Assembly (NCBI GenBank): GCA_007280895.1
Contig: QYQN01000062.1
Coordinates: 1-45,017 of the forward strand
Direction of reading: 5' to 3'
Length of the DNA stretch: 45,017 bases
Origin: Methylococcaceae bacterium
Lineage (GTDB): Bacteria; Pseudomonadota; Gammaproteobacteria; Methylococcales; Methylomonadaceae
How positions within the stretch are numbered: position 1 is the stretch's first letter; every line of letters starts with the position of its first letter. Shown piece by piece: positions 22,171 through 31,320 of the stretch. The notes beneath the pieces were generated by a model. It saw nothing but the letters and a program-made list of their open reading frames with translations. It searched no databases and was not told the DNA's origin. The translations under genes and the position numbers were made by a program.

Positions 22171-25100
22171 TTATTCGCGCTTTAATTCTATATTCACTGC
22201 TAATGAACGAATTTCTTTTATCAAAACATTAAAGGATTCTGGCATACCTGCCTCCATTTTATGATCACCATCAACAATATTTTTATACATTCGTGTTCTA
22301 CCCGCAACGTCATCTGACTTCACTGTTAACATTTCTTGAAGCGTATAAGCCGCCCCATAAGCCTCCAATGCCCAGACCTCCATTTCGCCAAAGCGTTGTC
22401 CGCCAAATTGAGCTTTTCCACCTAAAGGTTGCTGTGTTACCAAACTATATGGACCTGTTGATCGCGCATGCATTTTGTCATCAACAAGATGATTTAATTT
22501 AAGCATATACATATATCCTACAGTTACTTCACGCTCAAACGGCTCGCCTGTTAAACCATCATATAAAACTGTCTGCCCATGCTCAGGTAAATCAGCTAAT
22601 TTAAGCATAGTCTTAATATCATCTTCACTTGCACCATCAAAAACAGGAGAAGCCATTGGAACTCCACCTATTAAATTCGCAGCTAATTCCAAGATTTCTT
22701 TATCTGAAAAGGAATTTAAATCTTCTTTACGTCCACTACTATTGTATATTTTGTCAAGATAATCTCGAATTTCTTGAATCTTTGCTTTAGCTTCGAGCAT
22801 TTTTCCTATTTTAATCCCTAGCCCTTTTGCTGCCCATCCTAAATGAGTTTCTAAAACCTGACCGACATTCATTCTTGATGGAACTCCTAAAGGATTCAAA
22901 ACGATATCCACAGGGTTACCATCTGCTGTATAAGGCATGTCTTCAATGGGTCTGATCATTGAGATCACACCTTTGTTTCCATGACGACCTGCCATTTTAT
23001 CTCCAGGCTGAATTCTTCTTTTAACAGCTAAATAAACTTTAACCATTTTTAGAACCCCAGGAGCTAAATCATCACCCATAGTTATTTTTTTACGTTTTAT
23101 GTCAAATTTTTCTTCAAAATCTTTTCTTTGATTCTCTATTTGAGCTGTAACTAATTCTAATTGGTAATTTAAATCCTCATCTTTCAATTTTATCTTCAAC
23201 CATTCAGAACTCTTGATGCTATCTAAATATGCCTGAGTAACTTCTGCACTTGAGTCAATTTGACCTGGGCCTGATAAAACTACCTTGTTCATTATCATTT
23301 TAGCTACACGCATAAAAATATCATGCTCAAGAATTTTTAATTGATCATCTAAATCCTTTCTATATTTTCTTATTTGTTCTTTCTCAATATCTAAAGCTCT
23401 TTTGTCTTTTTTCACGCCATCCCGCGTAAAAACCTGAACATCTATTACTGTACCTTCAATACTTCCTGGTACACGTAATGACGTATCTTTCACATCTGCT
23501 GCCTTTTCACCAAAAATTGCTCTTAATAATTTTTCTTCTGGTGTTAACTGTGTTTCTCCTTTCGGGGTTACTTTACCAACCAAAATGTCCCCCCCCTTGA
23601 CCTCTGCTCCAACATAAACAATGCCAGACTCATCTAACTTTGCCAATGCTTCTTCACTTACATTGGGTATGTCAGCCGTAATCTCTTCTGGACTATGCTT
23701 AGTATCCCTAGCTACACACGTTTTTTCTTCTATATGAATGGTTGTAAATCGATCTTCTTTAACAACGCGCTCTGATACTAATATAGAATCCTCGAAGTTG
23801 TAACCATTCCATGGCATAAATGCTACTAACATATTTTGACCTAATGCTAGTTCACCCATATCCGTGGATGGGCCATCAGCCATTATATCTCCTGCCGCGA
23901 CATAGTCTCCTGGCTTTACCAAGGGCTTTTGATTAATGCAGGTATTTTGATTTGAACGCGTGTATTTGATTAAGTTATAAATATCTACACCCGAGGAACC
24001 AGTTGTTGTCTCTGTATCGTTTACACGAACAACGATTCTTGCCGCATCAACCTCTTCAACTTTACCACCACGCATTGCTACAACAGTTACCCCAGAATCT
24101 TTTGCTACCGTTCTTTCCATTCCAGTGCCTACAAGAGGCTTTTCAGCTCTCAATGTTGGTACTGCCTGGCGCTGCATATTCGACCCCATTAATGCTCTAT
24201 TCGCATCATCATGCTCTAAAAACGGTATGATTGATGCCGCAACCGAAACAATTTGTTTTGATGAAACATCCATATATTGAACTGTGTCAGACATTGCCAG
24301 GGCAAATTCATCTTTATAACGACACGAAACTAAACCATCAACTAATTTACCATGCTCATCTACCGCAACACTTGCCTGCGCAATGACAAACTCACCTTCT
24401 TCTATTGCCGATAAATAGTCAACTTGATCAGTTACAAAACTATTAATAACTTTTCTATAAGGTGTTTCTAAAAATCCATAATGGTTTGTTCTAGCATAAA
24501 CTGATAAGGAATTTATCAAACCAATATTTGGACCCTCAGGTGTTTCAATTGGACAGACTCGACCGTAATGCGTTGCATGAACATCTCGCACTTCAAAACC
24601 TGCTCGCTCTCTTGCTAATCCGCCTGGACCTAATGCAGAAACCCTTCTTTTATGAGTGACTTGTGATAATGGATTATTTTGATCCATAAACTGTGATAGC
24701 TGACTTGAACTAAAAAACTCTTTAACTGCTGCAGACACAGGCTTTGCATTTATGATTTCTTGAGGCATCAAGCCATCTGAATCAGCTAATGTTAATCTTT
24801 CCTTGACAGCTCTTTCGACTCTAACTAGTCCAACACGGAATTGATTTTCAATCATTTCGCCAACTGAACGAACACGTCTATTGCCTAAATGATCAATATC
24901 ATCAACAGTACCATTGCCATTCCTGATGCTGATTAATTCTTTTAAAACATCGATTATGTCTTCTTTTGTTAATGTTCCACTACCTTCAGTTTCAACTCTA
25001 CCTAATCGTCTATTAAACTTCATTCTTCCAACTATTGAGAGATCGTATCTTTCATCTGTGAAAAATAAATTCTGAAAGAGGTTTTCAGCTGATTCTTTAG

Positions 25101-26250
25101 TTGGCGGCTCTCCTGGCCTCATCATACGATAAATTTCAACAAGAGCTTCTAGTTGATTCGTAGTCACGTCTTGCCGCATTGCGATACTAATGTAAGCCCC
25201 GCGATCTAAATCATTAACAAAAAGTGTAAAAATCTTATTAATTTGCAAGTCAACACATTGATCAAAAAGTACATCAGTAATAATGTCATTTACATTTGCA
25301 ATAATTTCACCCGTTGCTGGATTAACTATATTATCAGCAAGAATTTTTCCTATTAGATATTCCTTAGGGACGACAACCTTACTTACCCCTGATTTACCGA
25401 TATCTCTAATATGTTTTTGAGTTATACGTCGACCTTCTTCAACGATTACCTTTCCTTCATTACTAATATTGAAAGCTGCAATTTCACCACGCATTCTTTC
25501 TGGAATAATATGAAAAAAACAATCGCCGTTGCTTAATGAAAACTCATTTTTCTCAAAGAAAATATTAATAATTTGTTCATTATTATAGCCAAGTGCTCTT
25601 AATAAAATAGTCGCAGGTATTTTTCTTCGTCTATCTATTCTCACATAAACACAATCTTTATGATCAAACTCAAAATCCAGCCATGAACCTCGATAAGGAA
25701 TTACTCGCGCATTAAACAATAACTTCCCTGAAGAATGCGTTTTCCCTTTATCATGATCAAAGAATACACCTGGAGAACGATGCAATTGCGATACAATCAC
25801 ACGCTCTGTCCCATTAATTACAAAGGTTCCATTATCAGTCATTAAGGGCAACTCGCCCATATAGACCTCTTGCTCTTTAATCTCACCTTTAAGAACTTTT
25901 GCACTTGCTGGAAATTCTTTATCATAAATAAAGAGCCTAACCAATACTCTTAATGGTGCTGCAAATGTTGCTCCTCGTTGCTGACATTCACGAACATCAA
26001 AAACAGGCTCTCCTAATCTGTAATTCACATATTTTAATTCGGCGTATGCTGAATGACTTTCAATTGGAAAGACACTAGAAAAAGCAGCATGCAATCCAAT
26101 ATTTTGCCTATCTTCAGACATTACCCCTGATTGTAAAAAATTAGCATATGAATTTATTTGAGTTGCTAAAAGATAAGGCACATCTAGCACTTCGTTGCTT
26201 TTTCCAAAGTTATTTCTAATACGTTTTTTTTCGGTAAAAGAGTAGGACAT
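22171..26250 (-). CDS. rpoB: DNA-directed RNA polymerase subunit beta
   Basis: Beta forms the second half of the RNA polymerase active cleft. The ATG at 26248-26250 ([17 protein letters not shown]) matches the family start, has GGAAG upstream and gives 1359 residues against 1342 in E. coli. The rifampicin cluster reads [20 protein letters not shown] and [20 protein letters not shown], with the E. coli D516, H526 and S531 equivalents unchanged. The C-terminal [20 protein letters not shown] is intact. It is followed by rpoC after a 59-base gap. Confidence 0.97.
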   Translation of the reverse strand: MSYSFTEKKRIRNNFGKSNEVLDVPYLLATQINSYANFLQSGVMSEDRQNIGLHAAFSSVFPIESHSAYAELKYVNYRLGEPVFDVRECQQRGATFAAPLRVLVRLFIYDKEFPASAKVLKGEIKEQEVYMGELPLMTDNGTFVINGTERVIVSQLHRSPGVFFDHDKGKTHSSGKLLFNARVIPYRGSWLDFEFDHKDCVYVRIDRRRKIPATILLRALGYNNEQIINIFFEKNEFSLSNGDCFFHIIPERMRGEIAAFNISNEGKVIVEEGRRITQKHIRDIGKSGVSKVVVPKEYLIGKILADNIVNPATGEIIANVNDIITDVLFDQCVDLQINKIFTLFVNDLDRGAYISIAMRQDVTTNQLEALVEIYRMMRPGEPPTKESAENLFQNLFFTDERYDLSIVGRMKFNRRLGRVETEGSGTLTKEDIIDVLKELISIRNGNGTVDDIDHLGNRRVRSVGEMIENQFRVGLVRVERAVKERLTLADSDGLMPQEIINAKPVSAAVKEFFSSSQLSQFMDQNNPLSQVTHKRRVSALGPGGLARERAGFEVRDVHATHYGRVCPIETPEGPNIGLINSLSVYARTNHYGFLETPYRKVINSFVTDQVDYLSAIEEGEFVIAQASVAVDEHGKLVDGLVSCRYKDEFALAMSDTVQYMDVSSKQIVSVAASIIPFLEHDDANRALMGSNMQRQAVPTLRAEKPLVGTGMERTVAKDSGVTVVAMRGGKVEEVDAARIVVRVNDTETTTGSSGVDIYNLIKYTRSNQNTCINQKPLVKPGDYVAAGDIMADGPSTDMGELALGQNMLVAFMPWNGYNFEDSILVSERVVKEDRFTTIHIEEKTCVARDTKHSPEEITADIPNVSEEALAKLDESGIVYVGAEVKGGDILVGKVTPKGETQLTPEEKLLRAIFGEKAADVKDTSLRVPGSIEGTVIDVQVFTRDGVKKDKRALDIEKEQIRKYRKDLDDQLKILEHDIFMRVAKMIMNKVVLSGPGQIDSSAEVTQAYLDSIKSSEWLKIKLKDEDLNYQLELVTAQIENQRKDFEEKFDIKRKKITMGDDLAPGVLKMVKVYLAVKRRIQPGDKMAGRHGNKGVISMIRPIEDMPYTADGNPVDIVLNPLGVPSRMNVGQVLETHLGWAAKGLGIKIGKMLEAKAKIQEIRDYLDKIYNSSGRKEDLNSFSDKEILELAANLIGGVPMASPVFDGASEDDIKTMLKLADLPEHGQTVLYDGLTGEPFEREVTVGYMYMLKLNHLVDDKMHARSTGPYSLVTQQPLGGKAQFGGQRFGEMEVWALEAYGAAYTLQEMLTVKSDDVAGRTRMYKNIVDGDHKMEAGMPESFNVLIKEIRSLAVNIELKRE

Positions 26251-26310
26251 ATCGCTTCCAAACTTTTTCTTCATTGATTGTGACTTCTGTAGGTTTTTTG
26301 TGCAAACAAC

Positions 26311-26340
26311 AAAAGGCTGATGGATTATTCCATCAGCCTT
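26311..26340 (-). terminator. hairpin attenuator between rplL and rpoB
   Basis: Bases 26313-26324 and 26329-26340 form a perfect 12-bp stem with a 4-base loop. On the minus strand it is followed by a broken T-tract (TTGTTGTTT after the stem's own TT). It lies 28 bases past rplL and 62 bases before the rpoB start. A partial terminator at this place is known in E. coli and lowers rpoBC expression relative to L7/L12. The weak T-tract fits partial rather than full termination. Confidence 0.7.
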
Positions 26341-26368
26341 ACTTTGATAAAACAGTAATTATTTACTA

Positions 26369-26746
26369 TTATTTAATATCTACTGTCGCACCAGCTTCTA
26401 ATAATTGTGTTTTGATTGCTTCTGCTTCAGCTTTTGCAATACCTTCTTTCAAAGTTGTTGGGAAGCCTTCAACAGCATCTTTAGCTTCTTTTAAACCAAG
26501 ACCAGTGATTGTTCTAACTGTTTTAATAACTGAAACTTTATTTTCACCAAAACCAGTTAAGATGACATCAAACTCAGTTTGTTCCTCTACTACTGGAGCA
26601 ACAGCGCCCCCTGCTGCTGGCGCTGCTACCGCTACTGCAGCAGCTGAAACACCAAACTTTTCTTCCATTGCTGTAATTAAATCAACAATTTCCATAACAG
26701 TCATGTTTGATATAGCTTCAAGCATCTCTTCTTGTGATATCGCCAT
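26369..26746 (-). CDS. rplL: 50S ribosomal protein L7/L12
   Basis: L7/L12 is the multi-copy stalk protein that recruits and activates translational GTPases. The 125-residue product has the N-terminal dimerisation helices, an alanine-rich hinge (about 34-50, [13 protein letters not shown]) and the globular domain with [17 protein letters not shown]. All are typical and the length is normal. It follows rplJ after 35 bases and precedes the attenuator hairpin. Confidence 0.98.
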   Translation of the reverse strand: MAISQEEMLEAISNMTVMEIVDLITAMEEKFGVSAAAVAVAAPAAGGAVAPVVEEQTEFDVILTGFGENKVSVIKTVRTITGLGLKEAKDAVEGFPTTLKEGIAKAEAEAIKTQLLEAGATVDIK

Positions 26747-26781
26747 TTTTAACCTCTATAAATATTTAATTTATGTAATAA

Positions 26782-27309
26782 TTAAGCTGCTTGCTTTTGA
26801 TCTCTAATTGCTGCAACTGTTCTAACCATTTTTGAATGCGGCTCAGCAACTGTACGTACAAACTTCTCAATTGGAGCCTTCATTACGCCCATTAGCATTG
26901 CAATAGCCTGATCTTTTGTTGGTAATTCAGCTAATTTACTTAACTCAGAAGGTTCAAATAACTGTCCTCCCAACGCAATTACTTTTGGCTTCAACTTATC
27001 ATTATCTTTTGAAAAATTACCAATAAGTCTTGCAGCTGCACCTGGATCTTCCATTGAAAAAGCCATAAGCAACGGACCTACAAGCCCGCTTTGCATGCAT
27101 TCAAACTCTGTACCTATCACTGCTTTTTTTGCTAAAGTATTCTTAACAACCCGAACATAAACACCTGTTTCTCTAGCTGTTTTTCTTAACTTAGTTAACT
27201 CAGTGACTGTTAACCCACGATATTCAGCCGCGATTGCAGAATGAGCTTTAGCAGCAATTGCAGCAACTTCTTTAACGACAGATTTTTTTCCATCTAAATT
27301 TAGCGCCAC
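26782..27309 (-). CDS. rplJ: 50S ribosomal protein L10
   Basis: L10 anchors L7/L12 dimers on the ribosome and, with L12, represses its own mRNA. The 175-residue product begins MALNLDGKKSVVKEVAAIAA and contains AEYRGLTVTELTKLRKTARE (about 29-48). The start is GTG at 27307-27309 with a strong GGAGG upstream. The C-terminal helix that carries L12 is present. An L10 leader precedes it. Confidence 0.97.
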   Translation of the reverse strand: MALNLDGKKSVVKEVAAIAAKAHSAIAAEYRGLTVTELTKLRKTARETGVYVRVVKNTLAKKAVIGTEFECMQSGLVGPLLMAFSMEDPGAAARLIGNFSKDNDKLKPKVIALGGQLFEPSELSKLAELPTKDQAIAMLMGVMKAPIEKFVRTVAEPHSKMVRTVAAIRDQKQAA

Positions 27310-27397
27310 AACAATCCTCCAAATACAAATACAAATTTAAACTAATACCTCAAATTTATGAGGCAAATGGCTCTAAAACTTTTTTAGTTTTAGTGCT

Positions 27398-27544
27398 CGT
27401 CTACGCAGGATATTAAGTATTAATTAATAGTGAACTATGAAATATTGTTAAATTTTAATTATTAACAATATGAAACATGATTTTATTTAAAGATACTCCT
27501 GCGGTCTTTGACGGCTGCTGTAGTTACAACAACCCAAAGCCGTT
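27398..27544 (-). promoter_or_regulatory. L10 leader (L10-L12 autoregulatory RNA) upstream of rplJ
   Basis: On the minus strand AAAGACCGCAGG (27498-27509) pairs through its CGCAGG with CCTGCG in CCTGCGTAGACG (27398-27409). AAAGACCGCAGG and CCTGCGTAGACG are the conserved strands of the L10 leader, including the kink-turn bound by L10(L12)4. A further stem ACGGCT/AGCCGT (27539-27544 with 27511-27516) encloses the upstream part. Downstream, between the core and rplJ, are AT-rich hairpins, e.g. CTAAAACT/AGTTTTAG at 27374-27394. Confidence 0.85.
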
Positions 27545-27550
27545 ACCTTA

Positions 27551-28246
27551 TCAACTGATTATGCTACCAGCATCTAGCCATAAACCTGGCCCCATAGTTG
27601 ATGAAAGTGTAATCTTTTTTATATAAACGCCTTTTGACGATGTAGGCTTCAATCTTTTTAAATCTACAATTAATGCTTCCAGATTACCTTGAATAGCCAC
27701 CGACTCAAAAGCCACCTTACCAAGCGTACAATGAATAATACCAGCTTTATCCGTTCTATATCTAACTTGTCCAGACTTGGCATTTCTTACCGCACCTGCA
27801 ACATCAGGCGTTACAGTACCAACTTTTGGATTTGGCATTAGCCCTCTTGGCCCCAAAATCTGTCCTAACTGACCAACAACACGCATTGCATCAGGCGAGG
27901 CAATTACAACATCAAAATCCATTTGACCTTTTTTTACCATTTCAGCTAAGTCATCCATTCCAACAATATCAGCACCCGCTTCTTTTGCAGCATCTGCGTT
28001 AGGCCCTTGAGCAAAAACAGCAACTCTTACATTTTTACCCGTTCCGTTTGGCAATACCGTTGCGCCTCTTACATTCTGATCTGACTTTCTTGGATCAACA
28101 CCTAAGTTCACACTTACATCAATTGATTCTTGAAATTTTTCTGACGCAAATTCTCTCAACAACTCAACCGCCTCAACAACTGAATATTGCTTTGTTTTTA
28201 GCACTTTTGATTTTATTAGTTTTTCTTTTTTAGATAACTTAGCCAT
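27551..28246 (-). CDS. rplA: 50S ribosomal protein L1
   Basis: L1 forms the mobile stalk at the E site and represses the rplK-rplA mRNA. The 231-residue product is normal in length. It has [20 protein letters not shown] (about 46-65) and [19 protein letters not shown], the L1 signature. Its ATG overlaps the rplK stop by one base (TAATG), consistent with coupled translation. Confidence 0.98.
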   Translation of the reverse strand: MAKLSKKEKLIKSKVLKTKQYSVVEAVELLREFASEKFQESIDVSVNLGVDPRKSDQNVRGATVLPNGTGKNVRVAVFAQGPNADAAKEAGADIVGMDDLAEMVKKGQMDFDVVIASPDAMRVVGQLGQILGPRGLMPNPKVGTVTPDVAGAVRNAKSGQVRYRTDKAGIIHCTLGKVAFESVAIQGNLEALIVDLKRLKPTSSKGVYIKKITLSSTMGPGLWLDAGSIIS

Positions 28247-28677
28247 TATAGTCCCTCAATATTTAAGCCCATACTACGAGCACTGCCTGCTATAGTTTTA
28301 ACAGCAGCGGCCAAATCAGCAGCATTTAAGTCTTCCATTTTGACTTTCGCAATATCTTCTAATTGCTCACGAGTAACAGTTCCAATTTTTTTGGTGTTTG
28401 GATTACTACTTCCACTCTTTATTCCTGCTGCTTTTTTTAATAAAATTGAAGCTGGAGGTGTTTTTGTAATAAATGTAAAACTTTTGTCTGCATACACTGT
28501 TATAACCACAGGCAATGGCAATCCTTTTTCAACATCTTGGGTTTTAGCATTAAACGCCTTACAAAACTCCATTATATTAACCCCACGCTGCCCTAGAGCC
28601 GGACCTACTGGAGGACTAGGATTTGCTTCTCCAGCTTTTACCTGAAGCTTAATGTACGCTGTTATTTTTTTTGCCAT
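28246..28677 (-). CDS. rplK: 50S ribosomal protein L11
   Basis: L11 with its rRNA forms the GTPase-associated centre, binds thiostrepton and is needed for RelA activation. The 143-residue product starts [20 protein letters not shown] and has [20 protein letters not shown] (about 22-41), then the C-terminal RNA-binding [20 protein letters not shown] and [10 protein letters not shown]. It is complete. Confidence 0.98.
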   Translation of the reverse strand: MAKKITAYIKLQVKAGEANPSPPVGPALGQRGVNIMEFCKAFNAKTQDVEKGLPLPVVITVYADKSFTFITKTPPASILLKKAAGIKSGSSNPNTKKIGTVTREQLEDIAKVKMEDLNAADLAAAVKTIAGSARSMGLNIEGL

Positions 28678-28684
28678 TTTCTCT

Positions 28685-28730
28685 CCTCAACGGGTACTAG
28701 CGCAGATAAATGCTCCCCAGTTAAACCCTC
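28685..28730 (-). promoter_or_regulatory. possible L1-responsive leader of rplK-rplA
   Basis: The 96 bases between nusG and rplK can fold on the minus strand into GGGT (28725-28728) paired with ACCC (28692-28695). Inside is an AGC/GCT stem and an asymmetric GGGG-rich internal loop, just before the ribosome binding site GAGGAG. L1 is known to repress this operon through a 23S-like hairpin at this place. I infer the function from position and fold and cannot score the structure. Confidence 0.4.
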
Positions 28731-28773
28731 GACTACACCTCAAGGATTAAATAAATTTAAATACTATGTAACA

Positions 28774-29307
28774 CTAATTCTTTTCAACTTGATAGAAACT
28801 TAACTCTACACTTGTTGACCGACCAAAAATCAAAACCGAAATCTTTAACTTATTTTTTTCATAGTTAACTTCTTCAACAACACCATTAAAGTCTTTAAAT
28901 GGCCCATCAATAACCCTTAACACTTCACCAATTTCAAATAAAATCTTAGGCCTTGGTTTATTTACCCCTTCCTCTACACGATTTAAAATTGCCATAGCTT
29001 CACGCTCAGAAATTGGAGCTGGCTTTTCTAATGTCCCCCCAATAAAGCCTAAAACTCTCGGTATATCTTTAACCAAATGCCAAGTTTCATCCGTCAATTC
29101 CATTTGAACTAACACATATCCTGGAAAAAACTTTCTTTCACTTTTTCTTTGCTGCCCTAACTTCATCTCAACAACCTCTTCTGTTGGGACAAGTATTTTA
29201 CCAAATAAGTGAGACAATTCTTCTCGACAAATTCTTTCTTCTAAACTTTGCTTTACTTTATTTTCAAAGTTTGAATAAGCATGAACCACATACCAACGTA
29301 ATGCCAT
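28774..29307 (-). CDS. nusG: transcription termination/antitermination factor NusG
   Basis: NusG binds RNA polymerase, suppresses pausing and links it to Rho or to S10 on the ribosome. The ATG at 29305-29307 ([20 protein letters not shown]) gives 177 residues. The NGN domain covers roughly 1-120. The KOW domain, [20 protein letters not shown], is at about 127-146. It starts one base after the secE stop, in the conserved secE-nusG pair. Confidence 0.97.
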   Translation of the reverse strand: MALRWYVVHAYSNFENKVKQSLEERICREELSHLFGKILVPTEEVVEMKLGQQRKSERKFFPGYVLVQMELTDETWHLVKDIPRVLGFIGGTLEKPAPISEREAMAILNRVEEGVNKPRPKILFEIGEVLRVIDGPFKDFNGVVEEVNYEKNKLKISVLIFGRSTSVELSFYQVEKN

Positions 29308-29308
29308 T

Positions 29309-29686
29309 CTAACCAACCTGCCCTGTTATTTGACGAACACACCACAATAAAAACACATCGAGCAACCACAGGCACAACCCAACCACAAAAACCATCACAA
29401 AAACCAAAAGTGTAGTGCGAATCGTTTCATCTTTTGTAGGCCACACAACCTTTCTTACTTCATTTCTTGACTCTATAAAAAATCTCCAGAGACTCTTACC
29501 AAGAACTGTTGTTAACATTATTGCCACAACACTAATACCTAAAACAATTAGCATTAATACACGATAAATTAACAAGAATTCTGAGAAATAATAAAATAAG
29601 AAAATACCCAGCACCACCAAAAAAACTGAAGTAGTTTGTTTAACAATATCTAGAATTGAGACAGAGGAATCTAATTTATTATTCAT
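29309..29686 (-). CDS. secE: protein translocase subunit SecE
   Basis: SecE clamps SecY in the SecYEG channel. The predicted 125-residue product starts at ATG 29684-29686. A second ATG at 29717-29719 is in frame but lies only about six bases past tRNA-Trp, and neither has a clear ribosome binding site. Three membrane segments are visible, the three-helix form of gammaproteobacteria. The conserved amphipathic stretch [20 protein letters not shown] precedes the last one. Confidence 0.92.
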   Translation of the reverse strand: MNNKLDSSVSILDIVKQTTSVFLVVLGIFLFYYFSEFLLIYRVLMLIVLGISVVAIMLTTVLGKSLWRFFIESRNEVRKVVWPTKDETIRTTLLVFVMVFVVGLCLWLLDVFLLWCVRQITGQVG

Positions 29687-29724
29687 GCGATAGGAATCAA
29701 GGATATTTAGAATGTACATTTGAA

Positions 29725-29800
29725 TGGCAGGCCAGGAGGGGCTCGAACCCCCAACCCGCGGTTTTGGAGACCGCTATTCTACCAATTGAACTACTGACCT
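29725..29800 (-). tRNA. tRNA-Trp (anticodon CCA)
   Basis: A 76-base cloverleaf on the minus strand. Acceptor AGGTCAG pairs with CTGGCCT, discriminator G is followed by an encoded CCA, and the anticodon loop is CTCCAAA. The T-arm contains GTTCGAG. It directly precedes secE and is probably cut from the same transcript. The loop and arms show no mismatch beyond one G-T pair. Confidence 0.97.
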
Positions 29801-29852
29801 ATTCAAACATTAATCAAGCTTAAGCTTCTACAGTTTAATTTATAATGTATTT

Positions 29853-29928
<76 letters not shown>

Positions 29929-29934
29929 CAAAAT

Positions 29935-30008
29935 TGGAGCGGGTGATGGGAATCGAACCCACGCAATCAGCTTGGAAGGCTGGAGTTCTACCATTGAACT
30001 ACACCCGC
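29935..30008 (-). tRNA. tRNA-Gly (anticodon TCC)
   Basis: A 74-base cloverleaf on the minus strand. Acceptor GCGGGTG pairs with CACCCGC, discriminator T is followed by an encoded CCA, and the anticodon loop is CTTCCAA, reading GGA/GGG codons. It is six bases from tRNA-Thr. Confidence 0.97.
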
Positions 30009-30018
30009 GTTTAAAATA

Positions 30019-30103
30019 TGGTGGAGGGGGGAGGATTCGAACCTCCGAAGGCAGAGCCGGCAGATTTACAGTCTGATCCCTTTGGCCGCTCGGGAACCCC
30101 TCC
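30019..30103 (-). tRNA. tRNA-Tyr (anticodon GTA)
   Basis: An 85-base class II tRNA with a long variable arm. Acceptor GGAGGGG pairs with CCCCTCC, the discriminator is A, CCA is encoded, and the anticodon loop is CTGTAAA. It is the first gene of the tRNA operon, 15 to 20 bases after the predicted transcription start. Confidence 0.97.
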
Positions 30104-30124
30104 TTAATTTAAGCTTAGCACTCC

Positions 30125-30152
30125 ATTATCTATTATTTATAAATTTAGTCAA
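30125..30152 (-). promoter_or_regulatory. promoter of the tRNA-Tyr-Gly-Thr-Trp-secE-nusG operon
   Basis: On the minus strand, -35 TTGACT (30147-30152) and -10 GATAAT (30125-30130) are separated by 16 bases, just after the pth stop. The start is expected near 30118, about 15 bases before tRNA-Tyr. The sequence after the -10 (GGAGTGC) is richer in G than its surroundings, as in many stable RNA promoters. Confidence 0.65.
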
Positions 30153-30158
30153 TATAAA

Positions 30159-30686
30159 TTATAATATAGATCTAACATGCGCTATCGAGAAACCTATTGC
30201 TTCTTGTATTTTTTCATACTCATCGCTAGAAGACTGAGACAAAACATAGTCCGCTACACTCTTTCCAACTGCCGGTCTACCTATTCCAAGTCTGATCCTA
30301 TGGAAATCAGCCCCGCCTAAGTTGGCTTGTATACTTCTAACGCCGTTATGACCTCCATGACCACCTGAATACTTAACCTTCCACTCACCAACACACAACT
30401 CCAAATCATCATGAACAACCAAGACATCATCCACTGACATATTGAAATACTTTACGACTGCAATAACACTACGCCCACTTTCATTCATATACGTCATCGG
30501 CTTTAATAACCTAATATCTCTATTATTGATATTAACAACCGAAGTACAACCCAGAAATTTTGCCTGATCAGACCAATCTTCTCGACAACTCGCTACCAAT
30601 TTATCTAAAAATAAAAACCCGACATTGTGCCGGGTTTTATCGTACTGCTTACCAGGATTTCCCAATCCAACAAGCAATTTAATCAC
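30159..30686 (-). CDS. pth: peptidyl-tRNA hydrolase
   Basis: Pth cleaves the ester bond of peptidyl-tRNAs that drop off ribosomes, recycling the tRNA. The 175-residue product opens MIKLLVGLGNPGKQYDKTRH. The TRHNVGF block holds the catalytic histidine, and the segments KPMTYMNESGRSV and VVHDDLELCVGEWKVK match the active-site face. It ends about 20 residues earlier than E. coli Pth (194), losing the last helix. The start is GTG at 30684-30686. A terminator-like hairpin lies within codons 17-27. Confidence 0.94.
   Translation of the reverse strand: MIKLLVGLGNPGKQYDKTRHNVGFLFLDKLVASCREDWSDQAKFLGCTSVVNINNRDIRLLKPMTYMNESGRSVIAVVKYFNMSVDDVLVVHDDLELCVGEWKVKYSGGHGGHNGVRSIQANLGGADFHRIRLGIGRPAVGKSVADYVLSQSSSDEYEKIQEAIGFSIAHVRSIL
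30606..30638 (-). terminator. terminator-like hairpin inside the pth coding region
   Basis: On the minus strand AAAACCCG (30631-30638) and CGGGTTTT (30614-30621) form a perfect 8-bp stem with a 9-base loop, followed directly by a T-rich run (TATTTTT). It has the shape of an intrinsic terminator, but it lies about 50-80 bases into pth and encodes the conserved TRHNVGF block. Translating ribosomes would normally melt it. A role in attenuation is only an inference. Confidence 0.45.
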
Positions 30687-30699
30687 TCAAACCCCCAAC

Positions 30700-31293
30700 C
30701 TATCCTGCATCACCAGACTTTGATGGCAAAATCGATACCACAGATAAATCGTGATCCTCACCTTGGGACAAAGCAATAATCTTCACACCGTCTGGCAATT
30801 TAAGATCTGATAAATGACACGTCTCATTAACATCTAAACTCACCAAATCAACCTCTATAAAGTCTGGCAACACACCAGGCAAACACTGCACCTCAACCTC
30901 GGTCAAGACATGATTTGCCACGCCACCCTTCTTAACACCAACAGAGATAGATTCATTTATAAAATGCAATGGCACCTTAGCACGAAGTAACTCACCCGCA
31001 CTTACACGCAAAAAATCCATATGCAAAACCTGAAATTTAGCTGGGTTTCTTTGAACAGCCTTTAAAATAGCTTTTTCAGCCAAACCATCAACCACAATAT
31101 CTAAAACATGTGAGTACACAGACTCATGCTCAAGACGCTTAACCACCTCATTATGATTCAAAGATAGCAACAGAGGCGACTTTCCACCACCATATAACAC
31201 AGCAGGCACGCGACCAGCGCGACGAAACCGCCTCGACTTACCAGTCCCCACATCTACTCTACTCTCTGCAGCAAACTCAAATAAACTCAACAT
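30700..31293 (-). CDS. rplY: 50S ribosomal protein L25, long (CTC/TL5) form
   Basis: L25 binds 5S rRNA at the central protuberance. The ATG at 31291-31293 (MLSLFEFAAESRVDVGTGKS) has GGAG upstream and gives 197 residues. This is the two-domain CTC form, unlike the 94-residue E. coli L25. The N-terminal 5S-binding domain contains RRFRRAGRVPAVLYGGG, and the C-terminal TL5-like beta domain ends in a short acidic tail. A TTG four codons earlier is less likely. It lies between prs and pth, as in Pseudomonas. Confidence 0.95.
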   Translation of the reverse strand: MLSLFEFAAESRVDVGTGKSRRFRRAGRVPAVLYGGGKSPLLLSLNHNEVVKRLEHESVYSHVLDIVVDGLAEKAILKAVQRNPAKFQVLHMDFLRVSAGELLRAKVPLHFINESISVGVKKGGVANHVLTEVEVQCLPGVLPDFIEVDLVSLDVNETCHLSDLKLPDGVKIIALSQGEDHDLSVVSILPSKSGDAG

Positions 31294-31320
31294 CCAAAAC
31301 TCCAAAATACTTTACACTTT

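Noticed and set aside
26274-26807. 177-residue plus-strand frame opposite rplL and the rpoB leader
   Set aside because: It is antisense to a certain gene (rplL) and to the attenuator; the serine/threonine/alanine-rich product is what the reverse of rplL codons gives.
27374-27394. CTAAAACT/AGTTTTAG hairpin before rplJ as a terminator
   Set aside because: It lacks a T-tract on the minus strand and has no G-C core; more likely part of the L10 leader's flank.
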